Origin: Epilithonimonas sp. JDS
Lineage (GTDB): Bacteria > Bacteroidota > Bacteroidia > Flavobacteriales > Weeksellaceae
Length of the DNA: 64,000 nt
Direction of reading: 5' to 3'
Assembly (NCBI RefSeq): GCF_021261315.1
Contig: NZ_JAJSAX010000006.1
Span: forward strand, 176,279 to 240,278
Made by a program: the position numbers and the translations under genes. Position 1 is the first letter of the stretch. Each line of letters opens with the position of its first letter. Of the stretch, positions 34,188 to 41,884 are shown in pieces. Under the pieces are notes generated by a model. It had not been told where the DNA came from and searched no databases. It worked only from the letters and a program-made list of their open reading frames with translations.

Positions 34188-35267
34188 TTAGTTATCAAAC
34201 TCCTCAAACGGAATTTTCAACTGAACTGAAATTTGTTTTTTCTCTTCCGTATTAAGATTTGATAATGAAAGTCCGAGTAGTCGAATCGCTTTGTCAAACG
34301 GTCGCAATTCCCAAAGCTGCTTCGCCGTGTTGTAGAATTTCTCCGCATCCTCGAAGTAAAATTCCTGCGTTTTACTTCGTGTATAAAGCGTGAAATCTTT
34401 GTATTTTATCTTCAGCGTCAAAGTTTTTCCTTTGATTTCTTTTTTGCCGAGACGTTCTTCCAGTTCCAGACTCAGGGATTTCAGTTTTTGGTCGATTTCT
34501 TCATCTTCATTGATGTCGTCCCAAAACGTTCTTTCCACCGCTACACTTTTCTGTATTCGGTTTGGTTTCACTTCGCCGTTGTGAATGCCGCGGACAACAT
34601 TGTAATAATATTTCCCGGATTTCCCGAAAAGCTTTTCCAATTCATCCAGAGATTTCGCTTTCAGATCAGAACCTTTGAAAATGTGCAAAGTGTGCATTCT
34701 GTTCGCCGTAACTTTCCCCACACCGTAGAATTTCTCAATCGTAAGATTTTCCAGAAACTCATTGATTTTGGTTGGATGAATGGTTTTCTGTCCGTTCGGT
34801 TTATTGATGTCCGAGGCAACTTTAGCCAAAAATTTATTAACGGAAATTCCTGCTGAAGCTGTCAATCCTGTTTCCTCGAAAATACGTTTTCTGATTTCCC
34901 TCGCAATGTCATTCGCAGACTCGATGTCTTTTTTGTTTTCGGTCACATCAAGATAAGCTTCGTCGAGAGAAAGCGGTTCTACCAAATCTGTATATTCGTG
35001 GAAGATGCTTCGGATTTTGCTGGAGATTTCTTTATATCTGGCAAATCTCGGTTTTACGAAAATAAGATGCGGACATCTTTCCCTTGCAGTTTTACTTGGC
35101 ATTGCGGATCTCACACCGAATTTCCTCGCTTCATAACTTGCTGCTGCAACCACACCACGATGACCGCCGCCAACGGCAATGGCTTTTCCACGCAGACTCG
35201 GATCGTCGAGCTGCTCCACGGAAGCATAAAATGCGTCCATATCTACGTGGATTATTTTGCGCTGCAT
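34188..35267 (-). CDS. dinB: DNA polymerase IV (Y-family)
   Basis: 359 residues. The palm motifs are IIHVDMDAFYASVEQ with catalytic D9 and LSLDEAYLDVT with the second Asp-Glu pair. The helix-hairpin-helix ENLTIEKFYGVGKVTANRM and the little-finger domain follow (about 240-350). It performs translesion synthesis and is error-prone. A C-terminal clamp-binding peptide may be present at the end (KIPFEEF). Single gene preceded by TTAGAAGTTAG-type repeats. Confidence 0.94.
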   Translation of the reverse strand: MQRKIIHVDMDAFYASVEQLDDPSLRGKAIAVGGGHRGVVAAASYEARKFGVRSAMPSKTARERCPHLIFVKPRFARYKEISSKIRSIFHEYTDLVEPLSLDEAYLDVTENKKDIESANDIAREIRKRIFEETGLTASAGISVNKFLAKVASDINKPNGQKTIHPTKINEFLENLTIEKFYGVGKVTANRMHTLHIFKGSDLKAKSLDELEKLFGKSGKYYYNVVRGIHNGEVKPNRIQKSVAVERTFWDDINEDEEIDQKLKSLSLELEERLGKKEIKGKTLTLKIKYKDFTLYTRSKTQEFYFEDAEKFYNTAKQLWELRPFDKAIRLLGLSLSNLNTEEKKQISVQLKIPFEEFDN

Positions 35268-35352
35268 CTTTTAGAGGTTAGAAATGAGATTTTAGAAGTT
35301 AGATTTTGATTCGATTACAAAATTTAATTATTTTGCTCAATACAAATTTAAT

Positions 35353-35380
35353 CAAAAAAAATCCCGAAAAATTTCGGGAT
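35353..35380 (-). terminator. Intrinsic terminator of the thioredoxin-like gene
   Basis: On the minus strand ATCCCGAAA, short loop, TTTCGGGATTTTTTT; it begins 7 nt after the stop. Confidence 0.85.
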
Positions 35381-35387
35381 GATGTTT

Positions 35388-35903
35388 CTATTTTGTCAGC
35401 TTGTCAATCGTGGATTGAATCTCGGGATCTTCCGGCGTAATGGCGTAATATTTTGCAATAGCAGATTTCTGATCTACAACAATGTATCTTGGAATCCAGT
35501 TGAGGTCGATATAATTATTGAAATCGTTTTTCCAGCCAGATGAGAACCAATAATTTTCTTTGTCGGTCATCTCGTGCTTGTCAAGACTTTTCAGAAAACC
35601 ATCTTTTGAGCGCTCCAATGAAAGAAAAACGAAATTAACGTTGGGATTTTTTTCTTCCAATTCCTTGGCTTTTGGAAATGCTTTGAGACAGTCCTTGCAC
35701 CAGCCGGCCCAGAAATCCAGAATTACTATTTTGCCCTGGTGTTGCTTCAAAATATCATTCATGGAAATTTCTTTCCCATTTTTATCCTGTAATTTTTGCG
35801 CTAAGGCTTCTTTGGAAAATTTGGTTTTCAGGACTTTTGGAACTTCCTGAGAAAATCCGAATTGGAAAACCATTAATAAGATGTAAACTAAAATCCTCTT
35901 CAT
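35388..35903 (-). CDS. Thioredoxin-like TlpA/ResA-family secreted protein
   Basis: 171 residues. The signal peptide ends GFSQ. A redox-active C69-K-D-C72 lies in DFWAGWCKDCLKAFPKAKEL, with the cis-Pro loop in LNWIPRYIVVDQ. It is a periplasmic thiol-disulfide protein, possibly an envelope reductase. No cytochrome-c maturation gene is nearby. It is followed by its own terminator. Confidence 0.87.
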   Translation of the reverse strand: MKRILVYILLMVFQFGFSQEVPKVLKTKFSKEALAQKLQDKNGKEISMNDILKQHQGKIVILDFWAGWCKDCLKAFPKAKELEEKNPNVNFVFLSLERSKDGFLKSLDKHEMTDKENYWFSSGWKNDFNNYIDLNWIPRYIVVDQKSAIAKYYAITPEDPEIQSTIDKLTK

Positions 35904-36049
35904 TTTTTTAAATTTTGATGAACGAAGGTAGTGATAAATAGCAAAATCAATGGATTGTAAAATTTGAATTCAATTTAGAATCAGTATAAATATTTTTCAA
36001 ATCCTGCGATTGTTTTATTTTTAATATCAAATGAGATTAATGTTTTAAA

Positions 36050-36065
36050 ATATATTTTACTTTTG
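36050..36065 (+). promoter_or_regulatory. Probable promoter of the Crp/Fnr gene
   Basis: TACTTTTG at 36058-36065 matches TAnnTTTG; an upstream TTTG at the right spacing is not evident. The start codon is at 36082. Confidence 0.4.
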
Positions 36066-36081
36066 AATAAAAAATAAAGGG

Positions 36082-36717
36082 ATGGAACATTTTAACTTCA
36101 TTAAAACAAAATTTAAAAATTTGGATGAAGGATTTCACAAAGAATTGCTGGAAAATGCGGTATTCATAACAGTTGATGCCAAAACAGAATTAATCAAAGA
36201 AGGACAAAAGATAAGTCACATCCCGATACTCATCAGCGGTCTTGCAAAAGTCTTTACCTTACATGACGGTAAAGAGTTGCTGTATTATTATATAGAACCC
36301 AATGAAGGCTGTACGATGACTTTTTCCTCGATTTTTACAGATAAGACCAGCAGAATCTATGCGGTAAGCGAAGAGAAATCCGAAGTAATGCTGATGCCTG
36401 TTTCCCAATTGCTGAACTGGCTTATAAAATATCCCGAACTCAATCAGTATTTTTTTCTGGAATATGACCAGAGATATAAAGTAATGATGGACACTATCAG
36501 CCAGGTTGTTTTCCAAAGGCTTGATAAAAGAATCCTTGAATATCTGGATCAGAGAATCAAAAGACACGGCGCTACTGCTATCAAAATTTCACATAAAAAA
36601 ATTGCTGACGATCTGGGAACGGCCAGAGAAGTTGTGAGCCGGATTTTGAAAAAATATGAGAAAGAAGGCGTCATCATCCAGGGTCAGCTAGGGATAGAGA
36701 TTCTTAAAAAAGTGTGA
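36082..36717 (+). CDS. Crp/Fnr-family transcriptional regulator
   Basis: 211 residues. The cyclic-nucleotide-binding-like N-domain (about 20-120) has AKTELIKEGQKISHIPILIS, GLAKVF and MPVSQLLNW. The C-terminal HTH has KISHKKIADDLGTAREVVSR and ILKKYEKEGVI. It lacks the N-terminal Cys cluster of Fnr, so it does not bind an iron-sulfur cluster in the Fnr manner; only one Cys is seen in NEGCTMTF. The ligand is unknown. It is the first gene before the DUF5777/cytochrome c/YceI/ankyrin/DOMON genes, which it probably controls. Confidence 0.9.
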   Translation: MEHFNFIKTKFKNLDEGFHKELLENAVFITVDAKTELIKEGQKISHIPILISGLAKVFTLHDGKELLYYYIEPNEGCTMTFSSIFTDKTSRIYAVSEEKSEVMLMPVSQLLNWLIKYPELNQYFFLEYDQRYKVMMDTISQVVFQRLDKRILEYLDQRIKRHGATAIKISHKKIADDLGTAREVVSRILKKYEKEGVIIQGQLGIEILKKV

Positions 36718-36758
36718 CATTAGTTACCGTTTTTTAGGATAGAGACTTCATATTTTTG
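36714..36758 (+). promoter_or_regulatory. Candidate Crp-type operator and promoter before the redox genes
   Basis: GTGAC-ATTA-GTTAC at 36714-36727 is a near dyad (GTRAC-N4-GTYAC type) of the size of a Crp/Fnr half-site pair. TATTTTTG at 36751-36758 matches TAnnTTTG; no good upstream TTTG is present. If transcription begins around 36765, the operator is centred near -44, close to the -41.5 position of class II Crp activators. The operator overlaps the regulator's stop codon. The assignment is inference. Confidence 0.45.
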
Positions 36759-36773
36759 ACTCAAAGTGAAAAT

Positions 36774-37613
36774 ATGTCGAAAATTATCTCCTTTATCCTT
36801 TTGCTAATGTCATTTTTTTCTTTTGCACAGGATGATTTGTTAAAAGAAATTGATACTTCTGCAGCGAAAGAGCCTTATTCTCCAAGCTTCAAAGCCTTGC
36901 AGATTGTGACTGCACAATCTACAAAACTGCCTGCCAAGAAGGAATTCTATTTGGATATTTCGCACAGATTCGGCGATGTGAGTGATGGTTTCAAAAACTT
37001 TTTCGGACTGGATAATGCGACTACAAAACTGGGTGTTATCTATGGACTTACAGATTGGATGTCAGTCAATTTCGCAAGACATACTTACCAAAAAACTTAT
37101 GAACTTGGAACGAAGTACCGGCTTGTAAAACAGGAAGGCGAATCGCCGGTTGATATTGTTGGCTACAATGTTTTAGATATTAATTCCGAACTCCGAAAAG
37201 ACGATTTTCCAAAATTGGAATTTGCAGACCGAATGGTTTACGTTTCGCAAGTTTTGATTTCAAGAAGGTTTACAGAGAATCTCAGCTTGCAGCTGATGCC
37301 GAGTTATATTCATAGAAATCTCATCGAACCAACGATCGACAGCAAAAATCTGTTTTCTACAGGCTTGGGCGGACGTTACAAGATTTCCAAAAGAGTTTCC
37401 ATCAACGCGGAATATTTCTACAATTTTGAGAACAAAAATTTTTACAAAAATCCACTCTCTGTCGGGATGGATATTGATACAGGCGGGCATATTTTCCAGT
37501 TGGTTTTCAGTAATTCCCAAGCCAATACAGAAAGCGGCTATATCAGCAATGCAACAGGCGATTGGTTAAAAGGTCATTTTTTCTTTGGCTTCAATCTTTA
37601 CAGGGTTTTTTAA
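36774..37613 (+). CDS. DUF5777 beta-barrel outer-membrane protein
   Basis: 279 residues from ATG 36774. The signal peptide MSKIISFILLLMSFFSFAQ is followed by an acidic linker and then strand-rich sequence, FYLDISHRFGDVSDGFKNFF, GVIYGLTDWMSVNFAR and LSLQLMPSYIHRNL, with a terminal strand ending GFNLYRVF, consistent with an outer-membrane barrel. The DUF5777 assignment rests on the SHRFGD ... FFGLD ... GLTD pattern. It lies 56 nt after the regulator and 11 nt before the cytochrome c gene. Confidence 0.82.
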   Translation: MSKIISFILLLMSFFSFAQDDLLKEIDTSAAKEPYSPSFKALQIVTAQSTKLPAKKEFYLDISHRFGDVSDGFKNFFGLDNATTKLGVIYGLTDWMSVNFARHTYQKTYELGTKYRLVKQEGESPVDIVGYNVLDINSELRKDDFPKLEFADRMVYVSQVLISRRFTENLSLQLMPSYIHRNLIEPTIDSKNLFSTGLGGRYKISKRVSINAEYFYNFENKNFYKNPLSVGMDIDTGGHIFQLVFSNSQANTESGYISNATGDWLKGHFFFGFNLYRVF

Positions 37614-37624
37614 AAGAAATTATT

Positions 37625-37984
37625 ATGAAGAATACGATAAAATTTTCCACTGTTGTTCTGAGCCTTTTTGTATTGATAAGCTGCGAAACAAAAACCTTCG
37701 AAGATATTTCTGAAAATACACCAGTTCCGGAAATGGTAACCTATAACAAAGATGTGAAAGCTATCATTCAGAGCAATTGCGTGGTCTGCCATTCTGCAAC
37801 CGGATCAAATCCATATTTCCCACTGACAGATTACACTGCCACAAAAAATGCCATTGATAATATCCTCGACAGAATACAACGAGCTAACGGCGATCCACTG
37901 AAAATGCCGCAAGGCGGAACTTTGTCTCCAGACCATATTAATATCATCAAAAAATGGAAAGCTGACGGGCTTTTGGAAAATTAA
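37625..37984 (+). CDS. Monohaem c-type cytochrome lipoprotein
   Basis: 119 residues from ATG 37625. Lipoprotein signal with LFVLISC (Cys20). A single haem-attachment site C52-V-V-C55-H56 in SNCVVCHS, and a candidate distal ligand M94 in LKMPQGG. The small cytochrome c fold is typical of electron shuttles attached to a membrane. It sits between the DUF5777 barrel and the YceI gene. No dedicated oxidase or reductase is adjacent. Confidence 0.87.
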   Translation: MKNTIKFSTVVLSLFVLISCETKTFEDISENTPVPEMVTYNKDVKAIIQSNCVVCHSATGSNPYFPLTDYTATKNAIDNILDRIQRANGDPLKMPQGGTLSPDHINIIKKWKADGLLEN

Positions 37985-38007
37985 TTAAATAAAAAAAAAC
38001 AGAAATA

Positions 38008-38550
38008 ATGAAACCCATCATTTTAATAACAGGCATTTTTCTCACAACGAATTTTGCTTTTGCCCAAAAATATTCTAGCAAAACTGGGAAAGTAGCTTTC
38101 GAAGCGTCGGTGCCGCTTTTTGAAGATGTCTACGCTGAGAATAATGCAACTACAGCAATTTTGAACGCAGACACCGGAGAAATTGCTTCTCTTGCAATGG
38201 TGAAGGATTTTAAATTCAAAACCAATCTGATGCAGGAACATTTTAACGAAAACTATGCGGAATCTGCGAAATATCCGAAGACGAGTTTCAAAGGTAAGAT
38301 TGCAAATTTCAACAAAAGTGATCTTTCTGCAAAGGCAAAAACTTACACGATTACAGGAACGCTTAATTTTCACGGTGTTGATAAACAGGTCCAGTCCTCA
38401 GCTTCTGTTTATTTGAAAGATGATAAAGTGGTTGTTCAGGGGAAATTCATTGCAAGACCTGCAGATTTCAAAGTCAAAATACCGAAGATGGTTGTGGCAA
38501 AAATCGCAGAGAATGTAGATGTAGACTATAATTTTATCCTTCAGAAATAA
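38008..38550 (+). CDS. YceI-family periplasmic lipocalin-like protein
   Basis: 180 residues. Signal peptide ending FAFAQ. YceI signature: KVAFEASVPLFEDVYAENN, EHFNENYAESAKYPKTSFKG and YTITGTLNFHGVDKQVQ. Family members bind isoprenoid quinones or other hydrophobic ligands in a beta-barrel pocket and often sit beside cytochromes. The stop overlaps the start of the ankyrin gene by one base, so translation is coupled. Confidence 0.9.
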   Translation: MKPIILITGIFLTTNFAFAQKYSSKTGKVAFEASVPLFEDVYAENNATTAILNADTGEIASLAMVKDFKFKTNLMQEHFNENYAESAKYPKTSFKGKIANFNKSDLSAKAKTYTITGTLNFHGVDKQVQSSASVYLKDDKVVVQGKFIARPADFKVKIPKMVVAKIAENVDVDYNFILQK

Positions 38551-39068
38551 TGAAAAAGTATCTTTTTTTATTGTTCCTAATGATTAGCTTTTTAGGTTTT
38601 TCTCAGGACAAAAATGTGTTTGACGTTGCCAGAAGCGGCACTGTACAGGAAATGGAATCATTATTAAAGCAAAATCCAGATCTCATCAATACCATCAGTC
38701 CAATGGGATTCACACCGTTGATTCTGGCCTGCTACAGAGGGAATGTAGAGGTTGCGAAATATCTGATCGATATGACAAAAGATGTGAACTACAACAGTCC
38801 GGAAGGAACCGCTTTGTCTTCACTTTGTATTAATTATAATAAAGAGTTGGTTGAAAAACTACTGGCGAAAAAGGCAGATCCCAATATTCAGGATTCTCAC
38901 GGCAATACGCCGCTGCTTTGGGCTGTCAAAAGGAATAATCTGGAACTTGTAAGTCTGCTTCTTAAGAATAAGGCCGACATCAATATGAAAGATTCAGTAG
39001 GAATTTCAGCTTTTGAATATGCTGTAAAGTCCAATAACACGGAATTAATAAATCTTCTAAAACATTAA
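38550..39068 (+). CDS. Periplasmic ankyrin-repeat protein
   Basis: 172 residues. Signal peptide MKKYLFLLFLMISFLGFSQ. Four ankyrin repeats, for example MGFTPLILACYRGNVEVAKY, DSHGNTPLLWAVKRNNLELV and DSVGISAFEYAVKSNNTELI. Periplasmic ankyrin proteins such as AnkB of Pseudomonas accompany haem enzymes. A scaffolding role for the neighbouring redox proteins is plausible but unproven. Confidence 0.88.
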   Translation: MKKYLFLLFLMISFLGFSQDKNVFDVARSGTVQEMESLLKQNPDLINTISPMGFTPLILACYRGNVEVAKYLIDMTKDVNYNSPEGTALSSLCINYNKELVEKLLAKKADPNIQDSHGNTPLLWAVKRNNLELVSLLLKNKADINMKDSVGISAFEYAVKSNNTELINLLKH

Positions 39069-39072
39069 AAAT

Positions 39073-39813
39073 ATGACTACAAACTTACTTAAGATGCTTC
39101 CGCTACTGATTGGCGGAACAATGTTTTCTCAATTTTCTACGGGAGTTGTCAGCTTGCCAACCACGGCTATGACAATAAAAATTGATGTGAATGCAACGGA
39201 TGTTACAATGACGCTTACGGGAAGTAGCACCAGCTATTTGGGAATAGGATTTGGAAGTAGCGGAATGCAGTCCGGTGCAGATGGATTCATCTACAACAGT
39301 AGTGCAAACCGGGATTACACCTTCTCTGGTATTGGTGTTACGCCAGCTGCAGATGCTGTTCAAAACTGGACAGAGCAGTCTAATACGGTAGCTTCCGGCA
39401 TCAGAACTTTGGTTGTAAAAAGAACGCTGGCTGGCGGAGCGGGCGATCACGTCTTTACAAATGCTGCGGGTAGTGTTCCGATTTTCTACGCCAGAGGAAA
39501 TGCTTTGGGCTTGGCTTACCACGCAGCCCGAGATTATGCAACATTGACTTTGTCTCCGAGTTTGGCCGTTGATGAATCGGCTTTGGCAGCTAACAAAGTT
39601 TCGCTTTATCCAAATCCCGTACAGGATGTTCTAAACTTTACGAATGCGGATAAAATTAAATCTGTAAAGATATTTGACGCAACAGGGAAACAATTGCCTA
39701 GTCAAAAAGGCGTTTCAAATCTGAATGTTTCTACACTCGGCAAAGGTGTTTATTTTGTTGAGGTTGAAAAAATGGACGGGACGATTGCTTATGAAAAGTT
39801 TATCAAAAACTAG
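39073..39813 (+). CDS. T9SS-sorted DOMON-like protein, candidate b-haem carrier
   Basis: 246 residues. Short signal-like N-terminus (to about residue 20). Residues 25-160 form a DOMON-like beta-sandwich with SYLGIGFGSSGMQSGADGFI and FYARGNALGLAYHAARDY. M65 and H150 sit where the cytochrome domain of cellobiose dehydrogenase and its relatives coordinate haem b with Met and His. The last 75 residues are a T9SS type-A sorting tail: VSLYPNPVQDVLNF, KIFDATGKQLPS and KGVYFVEVEKMDG. It lies 4 nt after the ankyrin gene, last in the unit. Haem binding is inference; sugar binding is the alternative for DOMON folds. Confidence 0.78.
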   Translation: MTTNLLKMLPLLIGGTMFSQFSTGVVSLPTTAMTIKIDVNATDVTMTLTGSSTSYLGIGFGSSGMQSGADGFIYNSSANRDYTFSGIGVTPAADAVQNWTEQSNTVASGIRTLVVKRTLAGGAGDHVFTNAAGSVPIFYARGNALGLAYHAARDYATLTLSPSLAVDESALAANKVSLYPNPVQDVLNFTNADKIKSVKIFDATGKQLPSQKGVSNLNVSTLGKGVYFVEVEKMDGTIAYEKFIKN

Positions 39814-39835
39814 GAATTAAAGACCTTAATATAAA

Positions 39836-39875
39836 AAAAGTCTGATCTTGTTAAATGGATCAGACTTTTATTTTT
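39836..39875 (+). terminator. Intrinsic terminator of the redox operon
   Basis: AAAGTCTGATC, loop, GATCAGACTTT and a T-rich tail. Confidence 0.88.
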
Positions 39876-39893
39876 ATCAGAACAGGCGATTTT

Positions 39894-40343
39894 TTAAAGT
39901 TTTGTTTTGCTGTCGAACACCAGAGTTACTGGTCCGTCATTTATTAATGAAACTTTCATATCCGCTCCAAAAATTCCACTTTCGATTTTGAGACCCGATT
40001 TTTTCAGTTCGTCTTTGAAATAGTCGAAGAGAGGAATAGCTTTGTCCGGCTTTGCCGCTTTGATGTAAGACGGGCGGTTTCCTTTTTTGTAGTCAGAGAT
40101 CAATGTAAACTGGCTGATGCAAAGGATTTCTCCATTGATGTCTTTTACGGAATGGTTCATTTTTCCTTCTTCGTCTGAGAAAACTCTCACATCAATTATT
40201 TTTTTTACAAGCCAATCTGCATCTGCATTTTCATCATTTTCATCAACGCCAATCAGCAGCATCAAACCTTGACTGATTTTTCCTACAATTTCATCATCAA
40301 CTTTTACACTGGCTTCGGAAACGCGCTGGAGTACAACTTTCAT
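39894..40343 (-). CDS. dtd: D-aminoacyl-tRNA deacylase
   Basis: 149 residues. It hydrolyses D-amino acids (and glycine) misloaded on tRNAs. The N-terminus MKVVLQRVSEASVKVDDEIV, the CISQFTLISDYKKGNRPSY block with the SQFTL motif, and the C-terminal NDGPVTLVFDS with the GPVT motif are the DTD signatures. Co-transcribed with the upstream lipoprotein gene (15 nt gap). Confidence 0.95.
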   Translation of the reverse strand: MKVVLQRVSEASVKVDDEIVGKISQGLMLLIGVDENDENADADWLVKKIIDVRVFSDEEGKMNHSVKDINGEILCISQFTLISDYKKGNRPSYIKAAKPDKAIPLFDYFKDELKKSGLKIESGIFGADMKVSLINDGPVTLVFDSKTKL

Positions 40344-40358
40344 ATTTTGAAATGGAAA

Positions 40359-40820
40359 TTAATTATAAACAGATAAAATATTTGAATTAGAATCATAACT
40401 GTAAGCGTAAGTTTTCGGGGCGATTTTTGCGACGCTGTTGTTCGCGGGTTGACCAGTTATCAGAATCCATTCTGAGCCGTCATTTGGGCAGTAGATTGTA
40501 GTGTCATTTTTGACTTCTAAAGTTGTGTTTGTGTCTGGGCAAATATGAGGTGCATTTCTGTCATAGATTTTAAAGCCGCTGACAACTCTTACCACAATCA
40601 ATCCTCGGGTTCCGGATCCTACATCACTTACATAAACCCAGCCTCCAACGTTTTGCAGTTGATAGTATGAAGGCAGACTGAGATTGAGTTGTACAGAGAT
40701 GGCAGAATTTGGGAAGCAGCTTACGGTTTCATTTCGCTCGTTGCTGCAGGAACTGTTGAAAGTTAATAAACTGAAAGCCAGTAATAATGTGAAAATGGAT
40801 ATGATTTTTTTAATTTTCAT
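40359..40820 (-). CDS. Rieske-like lipoprotein lacking a standard cluster-ligand set
   Basis: 153 residues. The lipoprotein signal ends FNSSC. The body resembles the small Rieske-like proteins of Flavobacteriia: FKIYDRNAPHICPDTNTTL, then IYCPNDGSEWILITGQP. Canonical Rieske boxes are C-x-H and C-x2-H. Here the first box reads H-I-C and the second C-P-N-D, so the His ligands are not in the standard places and a [2Fe-2S] cluster is doubtful. Anchored at a membrane facing the periplasm or surface. Function unknown. Confidence 0.65.
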   Translation of the reverse strand: MKIKKIISIFTLLLAFSLLTFNSSCSNERNETVSCFPNSAISVQLNLSLPSYYQLQNVGGWVYVSDVGSGTRGLIVVRVVSGFKIYDRNAPHICPDTNTTLEVKNDTTIYCPNDGSEWILITGQPANNSVAKIAPKTYAYSYDSNSNILSVYN

Positions 40821-40834
40821 TTCAAAATAAATTA

Positions 40835-40842
40835 TATATTTG
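40835..40842 (+). promoter_or_regulatory. Promoter -7 element of greA
   Basis: TATATTTG 77 nt before the greA start, with its own short leader containing a hairpin. The upstream TTTG is not clear. It also lies close to the divergent lipoprotein gene. Confidence 0.55.
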
Positions 40843-40866
40843 TAAACTCAATTCGAGACAAAATAG

Positions 40867-40895
40867 TATCCGGCAAAGGTCGGATTATTTTTTTA
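40867..40895 (+). terminator. Terminator-like hairpin in the greA leader
   Basis: ATCCG, loop GCAAAGGT, CGGAT followed by TATTTTTTTAT. It lies between the presumed greA promoter and start codon at 40919, where an attenuator would be, and would yield a leader RNA of roughly 45 nt if active. Confidence 0.5.
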
Positions 40896-40918
40896 TACAA
40901 ACGATAAATTTTATTGTT

Positions 40919-41386
40919 ATGAACTACGTAACCAAAGAAGGTTTGGACAAAATGAAGTCTGAACTAGAACAACTTGAAACCATAGAAAGACCAAAAATAA
41001 CACAGCAAATTGCTGAAGCAAGAGATAAAGGCGATTTGTCGGAAAATGCCGAATATGATGCAGCAAAAGAAGCACAGGGAATGCTGGAAATGAGAATTTC
41101 CAAATTGAAAGATATTGTTTCGACTTCAAAAATCATTGATGTGACTCAGCTGGATCTTAGCAAAGTCTCTATTATGACAACGGTAAGGCTGAAAAATAAT
41201 GCAACAAAAGGCGAGCAAAAATTCACGCTTGTGCCTGATAATGAAAGTGATATCAAAGCTGGAAGAATCTCTGTAAACACACCAATCGCTAAAGGACTTT
41301 TGGGTAAAGTGGTCGGTGAAACAGCTGATATTATTTTGCCAAATGGTAATAAACTTTCATTCGAAGTTTTAGAGATTTCTTTATAA
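40919..41386 (+). CDS. greA: Transcription elongation factor GreA
   Basis: 155 residues. It rescues backtracked RNA polymerase. The coiled-coil domain has the intact acidic tip GDLSENAEYDAAKEAQ (D and E both present), followed by the FKBP-like domain with SVNTPIAKGLLGKVVGE, close to the SPxSPxG block of the family. MNYVTKEGLDKMKSEL is a typical GreA start. Compare the degenerate-tip homologue at 2880. It is followed by a HIT gene in the same direction. Confidence 0.95.
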   Translation: MNYVTKEGLDKMKSELEQLETIERPKITQQIAEARDKGDLSENAEYDAAKEAQGMLEMRISKLKDIVSTSKIIDVTQLDLSKVSIMTTVRLKNNATKGEQKFTLVPDNESDIKAGRISVNTPIAKGLLGKVVGETADIILPNGNKLSFEVLEISL

Positions 41387-41446
41387 ATAAAAAAGGCAGT
41401 ATTGGTTTGATAATTGCTGAAATTTTTCAAAATCAATAGTTAGATT

Positions 41447-41836
41447 ATGAGCAGTATTTTTTCTAAAATCATCAACGGAGAAATAGACAGTTACAAAATT
41501 GCAGAAGATGACAAGCATATTGCTTTCCTGGATGCAATGCCATTGGTAAAAGGCCACACATTGGTAGTCCCTAAAAAGGAAACAGATCTTATTTTCGATC
41601 TTGATTCTGAAGATTATAAAGATCTTTGGGTATTCACTCAGGACATTGCAAAGCAGATCAAAAAAGCTGTTCCCTGCAAGAGAGTCGGTGTTGCAGTGGT
41701 AGGCTTGGAAGTTCCACACGCTCATATTCACCTCATACCTCTTAATAATATAGAAGATCTTAATTTTAAAAATGTCCGGTTGATCTTTTCGCCAGACGAA
41801 TACAAAGAAATTCAGCAATCAATAATAAATGCATAA
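41447..41836 (+). CDS. HIT-family nucleotide hydrolase
   Basis: 129 residues. Histidine triad HAHIHLIPL near the C-terminus (about residue 90-98), and the start SSIFSKIINGEIDSYKIAED with VPKKETDLIFDL. Hint-type proteins hydrolyse AMP-lysine or other nucleoside phosphoramidates. It lies 60 nt after greA, an arrangement common in the phylum, and is followed by a hairpin terminator. Confidence 0.93.
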   Translation: MSSIFSKIINGEIDSYKIAEDDKHIAFLDAMPLVKGHTLVVPKKETDLIFDLDSEDYKDLWVFTQDIAKQIKKAVPCKRVGVAVVGLEVPHAHIHLIPLNNIEDLNFKNVRLIFSPDEYKEIQQSIINA

Positions 41837-41861
41837 AAAGAAGTTTCGGCTTCTTTTTTTT
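41835..41861 (+). terminator. Intrinsic terminator of greA-HIT
   Basis: AAAAAGAAG, loop TTTCGG, CTTCTTTTTTT, overlapping the HIT gene stop by a few bases. Confidence 0.75.
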
Positions 41862-41884
41862 AATTAATAGAATTCAAGATATTT

